Below are positions 15,723 to 24,024 of a stretch of 29,034 nt of DNA, piece after piece. This stretch comes from CAKSNH01 sp964422725 (lineage in GTDB: Bacteria > Bacillota > Clostridia > UBA1381): positions 1 to 29,034 of the forward strand of contig CAYRCC010000024.1 in the NCBI GenBank assembly GCA_964422725.1. The letters are read 5' to 3'. Positions within the stretch are counted from its first letter, which is position 1, and the number at the start of each line of letters is the position of its first letter. The notes under the pieces were generated by a model, which was not told the DNA's origin, did no database searches, and worked only from the letters and a program-made list of their open reading frames with translations. Made by a program: the position numbers and the translations under genes.

Positions 15723-16577
15723 TTATCTGCCTTTACCGACATCTCTGTGATTTGTCGATACGCTATATCCCGATTCCTTAATTCTCTCTGCCAATTTATT
15801 GGCAATCGTTACACTCCTGTGTTTACCGCCGGTACAGCCTATTGCAATTGTAATCGAACGCTTGCCCTCCTCGTTGTAAAGCGGAAGCATAAATATCATC
15901 ATATCATACAGCTTGTCCAGAAACACTTGTGCATCGGTGAAACACATTACGTAGTCCTGTACAGGTTTATCGTTTCCCGTCAGCTCTTTCAGGTCATCAA
16001 CATAAAAAGGATTGGGAAAACACCTTACGTCAAACACCAAGTCCGCGTCAAGCGGCATACCGTACTTAAACCCAAACGACGTTACATTAACGCTTATTCC
16101 GCTCTCATCGTTTTCCGTATACAACTCGCGTATCTTTTGGCTAAGCTCCGATACTTTCAGATTCGATGTGTCTATCACGTGGTCAGCCTCACTGTACAGC
16201 TTTGCGAGCAGTCTGCGTTCCTTTGCAATGCTGTCCAAAAGTCCGAGATTACTTGCGATAGGGTGTGTCCGCCTTGTTTCCTTATAACGCTTAACCAGCG
16301 ACTTATCGTCGGCATCTATAAACAAAAGCGAATAGTCGTATCCGTTTTCTATGAGTATATGCAGCTCGTCCATAAGCTGCACCAACATATCGCCGACACG
16401 AATATCCACTACAACCGCAACCTTTTCAAACTTACTGCTTGCCGAAAACATTTCCACAAATTTCGGTATAAGCATAGGCGGCATATTATCTATGCAAAAA
16501 AATCCCATATCCTCAAAAACTCTTGCCGCGTATGACTTGCCCGAACCCGAAAGTCCCGTCACTACCACAAATTGCAC
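15723..16577 (-). CDS. rapZ: RapZ/YvcJ nucleotide-binding protein
   Basis: A 284-residue P-loop protein. GLSGSGKS (8-15) is the Walker A motif. The family-specific segments DMGFFCIDNMPP and, at the C-terminus, IGCTGGKHRSVTIANKLAERI are present. In Escherichia coli RapZ guides RNase E to the GlmZ small RNA and senses glucosamine 6-phosphate. In Gram-positives the homologue (YvcJ) hydrolyses nucleotides and is linked to competence, with its RNA role unclear. The start is GTG at 16577 behind a G-rich ribosome site. It lies between murB (61-base gap) and yvcK. Confidence 0.95.
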   Translation of the reverse strand: MQFVVVTGLSGSGKSYAARVFEDMGFFCIDNMPPMLIPKFVEMFSASSKFEKVAVVVDIRVGDMLVQLMDELHILIENGYDYSLLFIDADDKSLVKRYKETRRTHPIASNLGLLDSIAKERRLLAKLYSEADHVIDTSNLKVSELSQKIRELYTENDESGISVNVTSFGFKYGMPLDADLVFDVRCFPNPFYVDDLKELTGNDKPVQDYVMCFTDAQVFLDKLYDMMIFMLPLYNEEGKRSITIAIGCTGGKHRSVTIANKLAERIKESGYSVSTNHRDVGKGR

Positions 16578-16638
16578 CTTAATCCCCCCGATAACACGTC
16601 ATTTATACTGTTTTGGAAATATGCATACAAAACATACT

Positions 16639-17544
16639 TCAAAATTCTCCCACGAGCCTTACCTCAGGCTCAAGGGTTACTCCGAATTCAGCTTTAACCG
16701 TATTTTTTACATACTCTATCAAATCAAGAACATCTTTCGCAGTTGCACCGCCTTTGTTTACGATAAACCCCGAATGTTTCTCCGACACCTGTGCGCCGCC
16801 TATCGAATATCCTTTCAAACCCGAATCCTCTATAAGTTTTCCGGCAAAATGCCCCTCCGGCCGCTTAAACGTACTTCCGGCACTCGGCATTGACAGCGGC
16901 TGTTTGTCACTTCTCCTTTTTGCAAAATCCGCCATTTTTGTTTTTATCTCACCCATATTGGCTTTCTGCATTTTCAAGACTGCCGATAAGATTATACTGT
17001 CCGACACGCTGAACATACTTTTTCTGTACCCAAAATTCAGTTCATCGACGTATGCGGTGTTAATTTTTCCGTCGGCTGTGATATATGTCACGCTCTGCAC
17101 AACATTACACAATTCACCGCCGTACGCACCGGCGTTCATAAATATTCCGCCGCCGAGCGTCCCCGGTATACCGCCGGCAAATTCAAGTCCGCCGAGCGAA
17201 TTTTTCATTGCAACATTTGCCAATTTGGACAAAAGTATTCCGCTCTGTGCCTCTATGATTTCACCGTCTACCGTTACTTCCGACATATCGGAATCAATCT
17301 TTATTACAACACCTCTTATGCCGTTGTCACCGACAAGCATATTCGTTCCGTTGCCCATAACGATATATTTGATATTATTCTCTCTGCAATAGGTTATCAC
17401 GCGGCATATTTCGTCGTTTCCGGATGCTGTAACCATACAATCCGCACTGCCCCCTATTCTGAACGAGGTATGTTTACTCATAGGTTCATTGTAGCTTACG
17501 TTCTGTGCGATATTCTTAATTTCCAAAATATTTGACAAACTCAC
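16639..17544 (-). CDS. murB: UDP-N-acetylenolpyruvoylglucosamine reductase MurB
   Basis: MurB reduces the enolpyruvyl ether made by MurA to UDP-N-acetylmuramate, using NADPH and FAD. The FAD-binding half has SFRIGGSAD and GNGTNMLV (64-71), then GGIPGTLGGGIFMNAGAYGG (124-143). The proton-donor serine is in SAGSTFKRP (S224), and the catalytic glutamate lies in the terminal LEPEVRLVGEF. The YRKS at 173-176 and the overall 301-residue length fit the type II enzyme of Gram-positives. The start is GTG at 17544, overlapping the TGA of the upstream PHP gene by four bases (GTGA), with AAGGAG five bases before it. MurA is encoded some 12 kb away in a separate operon. Confidence 0.96.
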   Translation of the reverse strand: MSLSNILEIKNIAQNVSYNEPMSKHTSFRIGGSADCMVTASGNDEICRVITYCRENNIKYIVMGNGTNMLVGDNGIRGVVIKIDSDMSEVTVDGEIIEAQSGILLSKLANVAMKNSLGGLEFAGGIPGTLGGGIFMNAGAYGGELCNVVQSVTYITADGKINTAYVDELNFGYRKSMFSVSDSIILSAVLKMQKANMGEIKTKMADFAKRRSDKQPLSMPSAGSTFKRPEGHFAGKLIEDSGLKGYSIGGAQVSEKHSGFIVNKGGATAKDVLDLIEYVKNTVKAEFGVTLEPEVRLVGEF

Positions 17545-18257
17545 TTCAACTCCTTACGAGGTTTTAAATAATTCCTCAGCTTTTCATACGATGTATTTAT
17601 AACCAATTCCTCGGGAAAATCAATTTCCTCGAGCATTGCCGCCGCTTTGTCATATCTTCCGAGTACATAACAATTATGCGCATCACTGTTCACGCAAATC
17701 CCTACGCCCATTTTCTTACAAAGCTGTGCGATTTTTTTACAATTGGGAACACTTCTGGCGCGTACATTGAAAGTGGCATTATTGATTTCTATCAGCTGAT
17801 GGTTTTCCTTTGCTGTTTTCAGCACAGTTTCATAATCGTAAAGTATATCGCTGTAACCGCTGTGTCCGATTATATCGACATACGGATTGGCAAGTGCGCC
17901 CAAATATGCCGAAGTATTATCCGCCGCACCGTAATCCTTATAGCACGGAATATGAATACTCGCTACCACAATATCCAGATTCCGCAGTGATTTGTTCTCC
18001 ATATCGAGCGTGCCGTTCAAATCCGTAATATTGGTTTCGACACCCTTTAATATGCGTATACCGTCAATCACATTCGGAATTGATTTCAAATTGTCAAAAT
18101 GCCAGATGTGCGGTGCGTCCTCCATCGACGGTGCATGGTCAGTCACCGCGATTGCCTCCATTCCCAACGCCTTTGCCGCCTCTATATTTTCTTTCAGTGT
18201 GCTGTATGCATGAGTGCTTGCCAATGTATGCGTATGCAAATCCGTTAAAATTCTCAT
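17541..18257 (-). CDS. PHP-domain phosphoesterase (YcdX-like)
   Basis: A 238-residue stand-alone PHP-domain metallo-phosphoesterase. The metal ligands are visible: DLHTHTLASTHAY at the N-terminus, AVTDHAPSM, the histidine of VVASIHIP, DIIGHSGYSD and CVNSDAHNCY near the C-terminus. The family includes YcdX-type phosphatases and histidinol phosphatases, and the natural substrate is unknown. The start is ATG at 18257, seven bases after GAGGAG. A TTG at 18275 in the same frame lies upstream of the ribosome site and is rejected. It sits between hprK (22-base gap) and murB (four-base overlap), so co-translation with murB is likely. Confidence 0.9.
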   Translation of the reverse strand: MRILTDLHTHTLASTHAYSTLKENIEAAKALGMEAIAVTDHAPSMEDAPHIWHFDNLKSIPNVIDGIRILKGVETNITDLNGTLDMENKSLRNLDIVVASIHIPCYKDYGAADNTSAYLGALANPYVDIIGHSGYSDILYDYETVLKTAKENHQLIEINNATFNVRARSVPNCKKIAQLCKKMGVGICVNSDAHNCYVLGRYDKAAAMLEEIDFPEELVINTSYEKLRNYLKPRKELK

Positions 18258-18279
18258 TATAATTCTCCTCGACAAAATA

Positions 18280-19224
18280 TCAGCCGTTGATATTCTTTTC
18301 CATTTCCTGCATCAATCTGTTGTTAAGCTCCACCGCCGCGTTGTAACCCATACGCTTTTGACGGTTGTTCATTGCCGCAACTTCAACAATTACCGCAAGA
18401 TTTCTGCCAAGCTTTACAGGAATTGTAAGTGACGGAACATTAATTCCCATAATATTCGTATACTCGTCAACCATACCCAAGCGGTCGTACTGCTTACCCT
18501 CAACCCAAGGCTCAAGGTGAATAATCATATTTATGCTTTCGGTTGCCTTTACCGCACCTATACCGAATATTTCTTTAACATCTATAATACCTATGCCGCG
18601 AAGCTCAACAAAATGCCTTATAATATCCGGTGCAGTACCGACAAGCGTTTTATCCGACACCCTCTTTATTTCCACCGCATCATCGGCAACCAGTCTGTGA
18701 CCGCGCTTTACAAGTTCTATTGCCGTTTCACTCTTTCCGACACCGCTCTCGCCTAAAATAAGTATACCCTCACCGTAAACCTCAACAAGCACGCCGTGTC
18801 TTGTTTTTCGCGGTGCAAGCTGAACGTTCAGGTAACTTATGAGTGCACTCATAAAGCTTGATGTTGAGCTTTCTGTCCTTAAAAGTGTAACATCATATTT
18901 TTCCGCAAGCGCAAGCATTTCCGGAAAAATCTGTATTGCACGCGTAATAACAAGTGCCGGTATTTCTTGTGCAAACAGCTGTTCGAGCATCTCATAGCGC
19001 TTTTCGCTCGGATACTGTTCAAGATACGTCATTTCAACTTTTCCTATTATCTGTATTCGCTTATTGTCAAAATAGTCAAAAAAGCCCACAATCTGCAATC
19101 CCGGACGGTTCACGTCCGTACTTGTAACATTTATGCTGTCAAAATCACTTGACTCATATACTTTCTCCAACTGAAATTCATCTACTACATCTGCCAAAGC
19201 AAGTGTATACGTGCTATCACTCAT
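18280..19224 (-). CDS. hprK: HPr kinase/phosphorylase HprK
   Basis: HprK phosphorylates and dephosphorylates serine 46 of HPr, the master switch of carbon catabolite repression in Gram-positives. Walker A is GESGVGKS (158-165), and the family signature LRGIGIIDVKEIFG (208-221) follows. The N-terminal domain (about 1-130) is the usual regulatory part, and RHGVLVEVYG precedes the P-loop as in the family. Length of 314 matches. The start is ATG at 19224 with AAAGGA upstream. It heads the run hprK-PHP-murB-rapZ-yvcK-whiA-dnaE. HPr itself and PTS genes are not in the window. Confidence 0.97.
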   Translation of the reverse strand: MSDSTYTLALADVVDEFQLEKVYESSDFDSINVTSTDVNRPGLQIVGFFDYFDNKRIQIIGKVEMTYLEQYPSEKRYEMLEQLFAQEIPALVITRAIQIFPEMLALAEKYDVTLLRTESSTSSFMSALISYLNVQLAPRKTRHGVLVEVYGEGILILGESGVGKSETAIELVKRGHRLVADDAVEIKRVSDKTLVGTAPDIIRHFVELRGIGIIDVKEIFGIGAVKATESINMIIHLEPWVEGKQYDRLGMVDEYTNIMGINVPSLTIPVKLGRNLAVIVEVAAMNNRQKRMGYNAAVELNNRLMQEMEKNING

Positions 19225-19288
19225 AACTGCGGTTTCCTTTCAAAATATATTTTAGTAATACTTTACCGTTTAAAGCTCACACACCACG

Positions 19289-19302
19289 GCATTGTGCAAT
19301 GC
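19289..19302. promoter_or_regulatory. 14-base palindrome in the hprK leader
   Basis: GCATTG-TG-CAATGC: two exact inverse 6-base arms around two bases. It lies about 25 to 40 bases downstream of the predicted start of hprK transcription. It could be a repressor site or a small RNA hairpin; no matching regulator is identified. Confidence 0.35.
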
Positions 19303-19332
19303 GGCACACATAACCCCACATTACTCACATAT

Positions 19333-19361
19333 ATTATACTACACAAAAATATATTTTTAAA
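19333..19361 (-). promoter_or_regulatory. hprK promoter
   Basis: A perfect TATAAT (19338-19333), 17 bases and a weaker TTTAAA (19361-19356). It gives a leader of about 100 bases before the hprK ATG. An AT-only palindrome (19345-19358) lies inside the spacer. Confidence 0.6.
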
Positions 19362-19438
19362 TAGTTTTTTTAAATTTTAATTCAAATCCACAAAATACTG
19401 TGTGCCGAAAGGCTGTAAACTGTCGTTTTGCGACACTC

Positions 19439-20611
19439 TCAGGAATGTTTTCTGTTTGCAAGCATACATAACAGCAAAATCAACGGAAACGCTGTTGCCG
19501 CCAAAATCCCCGTCTGCATATTCGCGCCAAACATATCCGAAACAAATCCCACAACTCCCGGACCTGCCGAACACCCCAAATCACCTGCCAAAGCAAGCAA
19601 TGCAAACATTGCCGTTCCGCCCTTCGGAAGTGTCGCCGAGGCTTTGCTGAATGTACCCGGCCACATAATGCCAACCGCAAACCCACACATTGCACAGCCA
19701 ATCAGACTGACAGGCGGCAGCGGCGAAAGCGATGCAATAAGATATGCAATTATGCACAGCAACGTGCTTTCAGTAATAAATTTATCAATATTTATTCTGT
19801 CACCGAATTTGCCGTATATTACGCGTGCCGTCCCCATAAGTACGGCAAACGCAAGCGGTCCGGCCAAATCTCCGGCAGTCTTTGTAATTCCCAGTCCCGA
19901 TTCTGCAAACGCCGATGCCCATTGACTTACAGCCTGTTCCGATGCACCGGAACAAATCATCATAACCACAAATATCCAGAAATGTTTATTTTTAAAGAGT
20001 TCCGCGTTTGACATTCCCGTTTCACCGTCAGCGATAAGCGGTGCAATAGGCGTTTTAATAAATATAATACCGTCCGTTATCGGAATTATTGCCCATAACC
20101 ACGCAAGATAATGCCAATTTCTGATACCGAACAACCTGAAAAATACTGTGGATACAAGCACTACGGCAACATATCCCCAACTGTAAAACGAATGGAGCAG
20201 ACTCATTGCTTTTTCCTTATTATCCGTAGGACAGCTTTCCATAATAGGACTTACAAGAACCTCTATCAATCCGCCGCCCACCGCATAAATGATAACAGCG
20301 ATAAGTATTCCGATAAACGGCGGCATCAGTTTAGGCAAAACCGTCAGCAAAATCAGTCCTGCCGCCGAAAACAGCTGTGCCGACACAACAGAGGCGCGAT
20401 AGCCTATTTTGTCGACAAAGAATGTTGCGGCAAAATCAACGCCGAGCTGTGTAAGAAAGTTCACGCTGACCAACAGCGTTATTTGTGATATAGGAATATT
20501 ATATGTGTTTTGAAATGTTATAAACAACAGCGGCACAAAATTATTTACGATTGCCTGAACGACATATCCGCCGAAACAGGCAAATATTGTTGTTTTATAT
20601 GTAAATCTCAT
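19439..20611 (-). CDS. MFS transporter
   Basis: A membrane transporter of about 390 residues with roughly twelve hydrophobic segments in two halves. The loop after the second segment has the MFS motif (DKIGYRAS), and the matching loop in the second half reads YGKFGDRINID. A cytoplasmic stretch (PIAPLIADGETGMSNAELFKN) joins the halves. The substrate is unknown; sugar or organic-acid porters of the FucP-like type and drug exporters are both possible. The ATG at 20611 gives MRFTYKT. A TTG at 20617 has better spacing from AAGGA and is an alternative. It has its own strong promoter and stands alone between the por operon and hprK. Confidence 0.85.
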   Translation of the reverse strand: MRFTYKTTIFACFGGYVVQAIVNNFVPLLFITFQNTYNIPISQITLLVSVNFLTQLGVDFAATFFVDKIGYRASVVSAQLFSAAGLILLTVLPKLMPPFIGILIAVIIYAVGGGLIEVLVSPIMESCPTDNKEKAMSLLHSFYSWGYVAVVLVSTVFFRLFGIRNWHYLAWLWAIIPITDGIIFIKTPIAPLIADGETGMSNAELFKNKHFWIFVVMMICSGASEQAVSQWASAFAESGLGITKTAGDLAGPLAFAVLMGTARVIYGKFGDRINIDKFITESTLLCIIAYLIASLSPLPPVSLIGCAMCGFAVGIMWPGTFSKASATLPKGGTAMFALLALAGDLGCSAGPGVVGFVSDMFGANMQTGILAATAFPLILLLCMLANRKHS

Positions 20612-20679
20612 AATCAAATTTCATCCTTTCCGTCACAAAACACTCAAATATGTATAATTTCCTATGTTACAGCGTTTTT

Positions 20680-20708
20680 ACTATATACGAAATATTTGAA
20701 TATGTCAA
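20680..20708 (-). promoter_or_regulatory. Promoter of the MFS gene
   Basis: TTGACA (20708-20703), a 17-base spacer and TATAGT (20685-20680). It lies just past the por terminator and about 60 bases before the MFS ribosome site. Confidence 0.8.
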
Positions 20709-20730
20709 GTCATAAAATTGAATTAATGTT

Positions 20731-20763
20731 AAAAAAACGGAGCTGTAAAAAACAGCCCCGTTT
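20731..20763 (-). terminator. Rho-independent terminator of the por operon
   Basis: On the minus strand, AAACGGGGCTGT pairs with ACAGCTCCGTTT (one G-U pair) around a five-T loop, and the hairpin runs into seven Ts (four beyond the paired arm). It begins 11 bases after the porB stop. Confidence 0.92.
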
Positions 20764-20773
20764 AGAAAATCCA

Positions 20774-21742
20774 TTATTTGGTTTCGTTTTTGTTAAGCAA
20801 ATCTTCCCATACCTTGTCTACTTCTCTTTGGATTTCTTCAATCATCCATTCATTGCCTTTCTTGAATACATGACGGAATCTTCCCTGAGCTTTCAAATAT
20901 TCCTCAACCGGTTTCTTTTCCTTAGGAATATAAGTGAGAGTCAGCTTGCCGTCAACAATTTCATACAAAGGCCATACACAAGTTTCAACAGCGGCTTTTG
21001 TCATTTCCAACAATTTAGGAGTGTCGTATCTCCAACCACGCGGACATGGCGCAAGCACGTTCAGGAAACAAGCACCCTCGGTGTAAATTGCCTTATGCGC
21101 TTTTTCGTGCAAATCCGCAAAACCCATACCGCTCTCTGTTTTGAATGTCATCGGCAACGGTGCTGTCTGTGCTACATACGGCAAGTGATGCGCAGCCATA
21201 ACCATAGCCAAATCTTTTCTTTGCTGCTGTTTACCGGCAACAGCAGTACCGGCAGGTGACGTTGTTGTATCGGCAAATCTAGGTGTTGCCGATGAACGCT
21301 GAATACCTGTGTTCATATATGCACCGTTATCGTAGCATACATAAACCATATCGTGTCCTCTTTCCATTGCTCCTGACAGTGACTGCAAACCTATATCGTA
21401 GGTTCCGCCGTCACCGCCGAATGCGATAAACTTAGTAGTCGTATCAGCCGGAATTTTACCTTTCTTCTTCATTACATTATATGCCGCCTCAACACCGGAC
21501 ATTGTCGCGCCGGCATTTTCAAACGCACTGTGAATGAACGAATCTTTCCATGCCGTATACGGATACATAAATGTAGAAACCTCAAGACAGCCGGTTGCCG
21601 AGCAAATAACTGCCTGATCGCCCTCATCAATTGCTCTCAAAACACTGCGAACCACAACAGGAGCACCGCATCCGGCACACATTCTATGACCGCCCGTAAG
21701 TCTTTCAGGTTTCAAAGCCTCTTGTTTTATATTGAATGCCAT
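20774..21742 (-). CDS. porB: Pyruvate:ferredoxin oxidoreductase, beta subunit
   Basis: The thiamine-diphosphate-binding subunit of a four-subunit 2-oxoacid:ferredoxin oxidoreductase, 322 residues. The TPP motif is GGDGGTYDIG (109-118) with YDNGAYMNTGIQ at 137-148. Cysteines C22, C25 and C52, with a later one in LAPCPRGW, fit the cluster ligands of this subunit. The SSATPRF and TTSPAG stretch resembles pyruvate synthases more than 2-ketoisovalerate enzymes, but substrate choice is inferred. The enzyme converts pyruvate and CoA to acetyl-CoA, CO2 and reduced ferredoxin. The start is ATG at 21742, nine bases after AGGAGG. It is the last gene of the operon. Confidence 0.95.
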   Translation of the reverse strand: MAFNIKQEALKPERLTGGHRMCAGCGAPVVVRSVLRAIDEGDQAVICSATGCLEVSTFMYPYTAWKDSFIHSAFENAGATMSGVEAAYNVMKKKGKIPADTTTKFIAFGGDGGTYDIGLQSLSGAMERGHDMVYVCYDNGAYMNTGIQRSSATPRFADTTTSPAGTAVAGKQQQRKDLAMVMAAHHLPYVAQTAPLPMTFKTESGMGFADLHEKAHKAIYTEGACFLNVLAPCPRGWRYDTPKLLEMTKAAVETCVWPLYEIVDGKLTLTYIPKEKKPVEEYLKAQGRFRHVFKKGNEWMIEEIQREVDKVWEDLLNKNETK

Positions 21743-21758
21743 TTTAACGAACCTCCTA

Positions 21759-22937
21759 TCATTCTTTTACGCTCAGATAATTGTAAACCTTGTCTACTTT
21801 ACCTGTTTCGGCAATTTTAAGCACATGCTCAAATACTTCTCTTATGCTCTTTGTAGTAACATCTCTGCCGCCAAGACCGTAAATATAATTAACAGCCGGT
21901 ACAGCCGTTTTACCGTACATTGCGCTTGTCACTTCCTGGAACAGCGGACCGCCTGCCGCATTAAAGCTGTCAGTCTTATCCATAACCGCAATTGCTTTAA
22001 CGTTTTTAAGCGCCTCAACAATTTCATCAACCGGGAACGGACGGAACGAACGAATCTTAATAAGTCCTACCTTTTTACCCTCAGCTCTCAATTCTTCTAT
22101 TGTTGCCTTTGCAGTACCTGCCGATGAACCGATTATAACAATTGCAGCCTCGGCATCGTCCATCTTGTATTCTTCAAATAATCCGTACTTTCTGCCTGTA
22201 ATCTTTGCAAACTCCTCAGAAACCTCAAGAATAACCTTCTTTGCGTTTCTCATTGCCTCAGCCTGCTGATACTTATGCTCCATATAATAAGCCGGCATAT
22301 CCAACGGACCGATTGAAACCTTACCGTCAGGATTGTGCAGATATGCTTTAGGCTTGTACTCGCCCACAAACTTCTTAACCTCATCATCTTCCATAAGCTC
22401 GATAACCTCTACCGAGTGGCTTGTTATAAATCCATCGTAACAATCCATTACAGGAAGACATACATCAGGATGCTCCGCAATTCTTACAGCCATAATAAAG
22501 TTGTCATATGCTTCCTGGTTTGTTTCGCCGTAAAGCTGAATCCAACCGGCATCTCTTGCACCCATTGTATCGGAATGATCGTTGTGAATATTGATAGGTC
22601 CCGACAGTGCTCTGTTTACCGCTGCCAAAACAATAGGAAGTCTTGTCGAGGCCGCAATATAGAGCATTTCCCACATAAGAGCAAGACCATTCGAGCTTGT
22701 TGCTGTCATAGTTCTTGCACCTGCCGCCTCTGAACCGATACAAGCCGACATAGCACTGTGCTCCGATTCTACCGGAATAAACTCCGTATCTACCTGACCG
22801 TTATTTACAAAAGCCGCAAAATACTGCGGTACCTCAGTTGAAGGCGTTATAGGGAACGCAGCAACAACATCCGGATTAATCTGACGCATAGCAACGGCAA
22901 CAGCCTCGTTACCGCTCAATCTATCTCTTTTTGCCAT
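21759..22937 (-). CDS. porA: Pyruvate:ferredoxin oxidoreductase, alpha subunit
   Basis: The pyrimidine-binding alpha subunit, 392 residues from the start chosen. It has RLSGNEAVAVAMRQINPDVV, then FPITPSTEVPQYFA and the VESEHSAMSACIG motif with the conserved glutamate, followed by ARTMTATSSNGLALM. The C-terminal domain II (VGLIKIRSFRPFPVDEI) is also typical. The start is ATG at 22937, nine bases after GGAGG. The frame continues upstream to 23003 but overlaps porD and lacks similarity there. It follows porD by 14 bases and precedes porB by 16, each with its own ribosome site. Confidence 0.95.
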   Translation of the reverse strand: MAKRDRLSGNEAVAVAMRQINPDVVAAFPITPSTEVPQYFAAFVNNGQVDTEFIPVESEHSAMSACIGSEAAGARTMTATSSNGLALMWEMLYIAASTRLPIVLAAVNRALSGPINIHNDHSDTMGARDAGWIQLYGETNQEAYDNFIMAVRIAEHPDVCLPVMDCYDGFITSHSVEVIELMEDDEVKKFVGEYKPKAYLHNPDGKVSIGPLDMPAYYMEHKYQQAEAMRNAKKVILEVSEEFAKITGRKYGLFEEYKMDDAEAAIVIIGSSAGTAKATIEELRAEGKKVGLIKIRSFRPFPVDEIVEALKNVKAIAVMDKTDSFNAAGGPLFQEVTSAMYGKTAVPAVNYIYGLGGRDVTTKSIREVFEHVLKIAETGKVDKVYNYLSVKE

Positions 22938-22951
22938 TGTTTTTACCCTCC

Positions 22952-23269
22952 TTAACCTTCTTCTACCATCGTAAGCGCACCGAACGGACATTGATTTGCA
23001 CAAACGCCGCAGCCCTTACAATGCTCATAGTCAATACCAATCATCTTAGCATTTCCTTTTTCGTCCTTTTCAACAAGAATAGACGAATCCGGACATACAG
23101 GAAAACAGAACAGACAATTTTTACACTTTTCCGTATCCCATACCGGTCTGTCACTTCTCCATTCGCCCGTAATTGTATCCGTAGCACTTCCCGGTACTTC
23201 GATTATACCGCCGGGAGTTATATCTTTCCACGAAATATTATTAAGATCCCAGTTTATTTTTTTGCTCAT
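22952..23269 (-). CDS. porD: Pyruvate:ferredoxin oxidoreductase, delta (ferredoxin) subunit
   Basis: A 105-residue two-cluster ferredoxin subunit. The cysteine sets are C49-C52-C55-C59 (CKNCLFCFPVCP) and C84-C87-C90-C94 (CKGCGVCANQCP), each carrying a [4Fe-4S] cluster that passes electrons from the TPP site to free ferredoxin. The N-terminal extension with SWKDITPGG and RSDRPVWD is typical of PorD. The start is ATG at 23269, overlapping the porG stop by four bases (ATGA). Confidence 0.95.
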   Translation of the reverse strand: MSKKINWDLNNISWKDITPGGIIEVPGSATDTITGEWRSDRPVWDTEKCKNCLFCFPVCPDSSILVEKDEKGNAKMIGIDYEHCKGCGVCANQCPFGALTMVEEG

Positions 23270-23844
23270 AGTCCCTTTACCTCCTCCATAGACATTCTGA
23301 GAGCATTCATATTACCCTCGATAACCTGTGGCTTAGACGCAAATTTATGCTTGAACGAGCCTTCCATATCTTTTATAAATTCCTCAACGTCCATAACGCC
23401 CGTCACTTTAATCGTAGCGGCAAGCATAGGAGTGTTAGGGAAATATTTGCCCAAACATTCAACAGAAATTTTTCTTGCATCAATCGTGCAGATTTTTCCT
23501 TTGTAACCGCCGAGCTTTTCTGCAATTTCCTCCGGCGACTTTGCTGTATTTACAATAATTCCGCCGGTTTCTTTCAAACCCGCCGTAACAGCAACCGCAT
23601 CAATTAAGGTTTCATCAACAACCACAACATAGTCAGGGTCGTAAATGTTGCTGTGCACCGTAATAGGCTCATCGCTTATTCTGTTATACGCAGTAATCGG
23701 CGCGCCCATACGCTCCGGTCCGTATTCCGGAAAACCCTGAATATACTTACCCGTGTTAAACGCGGCATCGGCAAGCAACAACGACGCGGTTTTTGCACCC
23801 TGACCGCCTCTGCCGTGCCATCTGATTTCAACAACTTTTGACAT
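23266..23844 (-). CDS. porG: Pyruvate:ferredoxin oxidoreductase, gamma subunit
   Basis: The gamma subunit, 192 residues, opening with EIRWHGRGGQGAKTAS, followed by FPEYGPERMGAPITAYNRI, both standard for this family. It binds CoA in the assembled enzyme. The order gamma, delta, alpha, beta matches the porGDAB operons of thermophiles and some Clostridia; many other Clostridia have the single fused chain (PFOR, NifJ). The start is ATG at 23844, nine bases after GGAGG. It is first in the operon, about 90 bases after a perfect promoter. Confidence 0.95.
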   Translation of the reverse strand: MSKVVEIRWHGRGGQGAKTASLLLADAAFNTGKYIQGFPEYGPERMGAPITAYNRISDEPITVHSNIYDPDYVVVVDETLIDAVAVTAGLKETGGIIVNTAKSPEEIAEKLGGYKGKICTIDARKISVECLGKYFPNTPMLAATIKVTGVMDVEEFIKDMEGSFKHKFASKPQVIEGNMNALRMSMEEVKGL

Positions 23845-23939
23845 AAGGTATTACCTCCCACAAAAAAATTAAAAGTTTTTCAACTTGTTGTTACATAATT
23901 TATACGAAAATACGCAAAATTAAATAATGTATATAGACT

Positions 23940-23968
23940 ATTATATCAATTTTCTGCAATTCTGTCAA
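23940..23968 (-). promoter_or_regulatory. Perfect-consensus promoter of the por operon
   Basis: TTGACA (23968-23963), exactly 17 bases, TATAAT (23945-23940), plus TG in the extended -10 position. This is the full sigma-A consensus, so very high expression is expected. The leader of about 90 bases has only a weak AT-rich hairpin before the GGAGG. Confidence 0.88.
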
Positions 23969-24024
23969 TGAACAAAAAACATTTGAATTTTATTAACAAT
24001 TTCCAATAAAAATTTAATGCTTTG

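Noticed and set aside
15612..16535. Long open frame (307 codons) on the plus strand
   Set aside because: It lies opposite yvcK and rapZ, both certain genes, and its translation is rich in cysteine, histidine, tyrosine and arginine with no domain, as expected of an antisense frame.
19377..19574. 65-codon minus-strand frame overlapping the MFS 3' end
   Set aside because: It is out of frame with the clear MFS coding region and lacks a ribosome site; the extra tail past the MFS stop is simply open by chance.
23861..23890. Attenuator in the por leader
   Set aside because: The AAGTT/AACTT stem is only five AT-rich pairs. A T run follows, but the stem is too weak to stop transcription.
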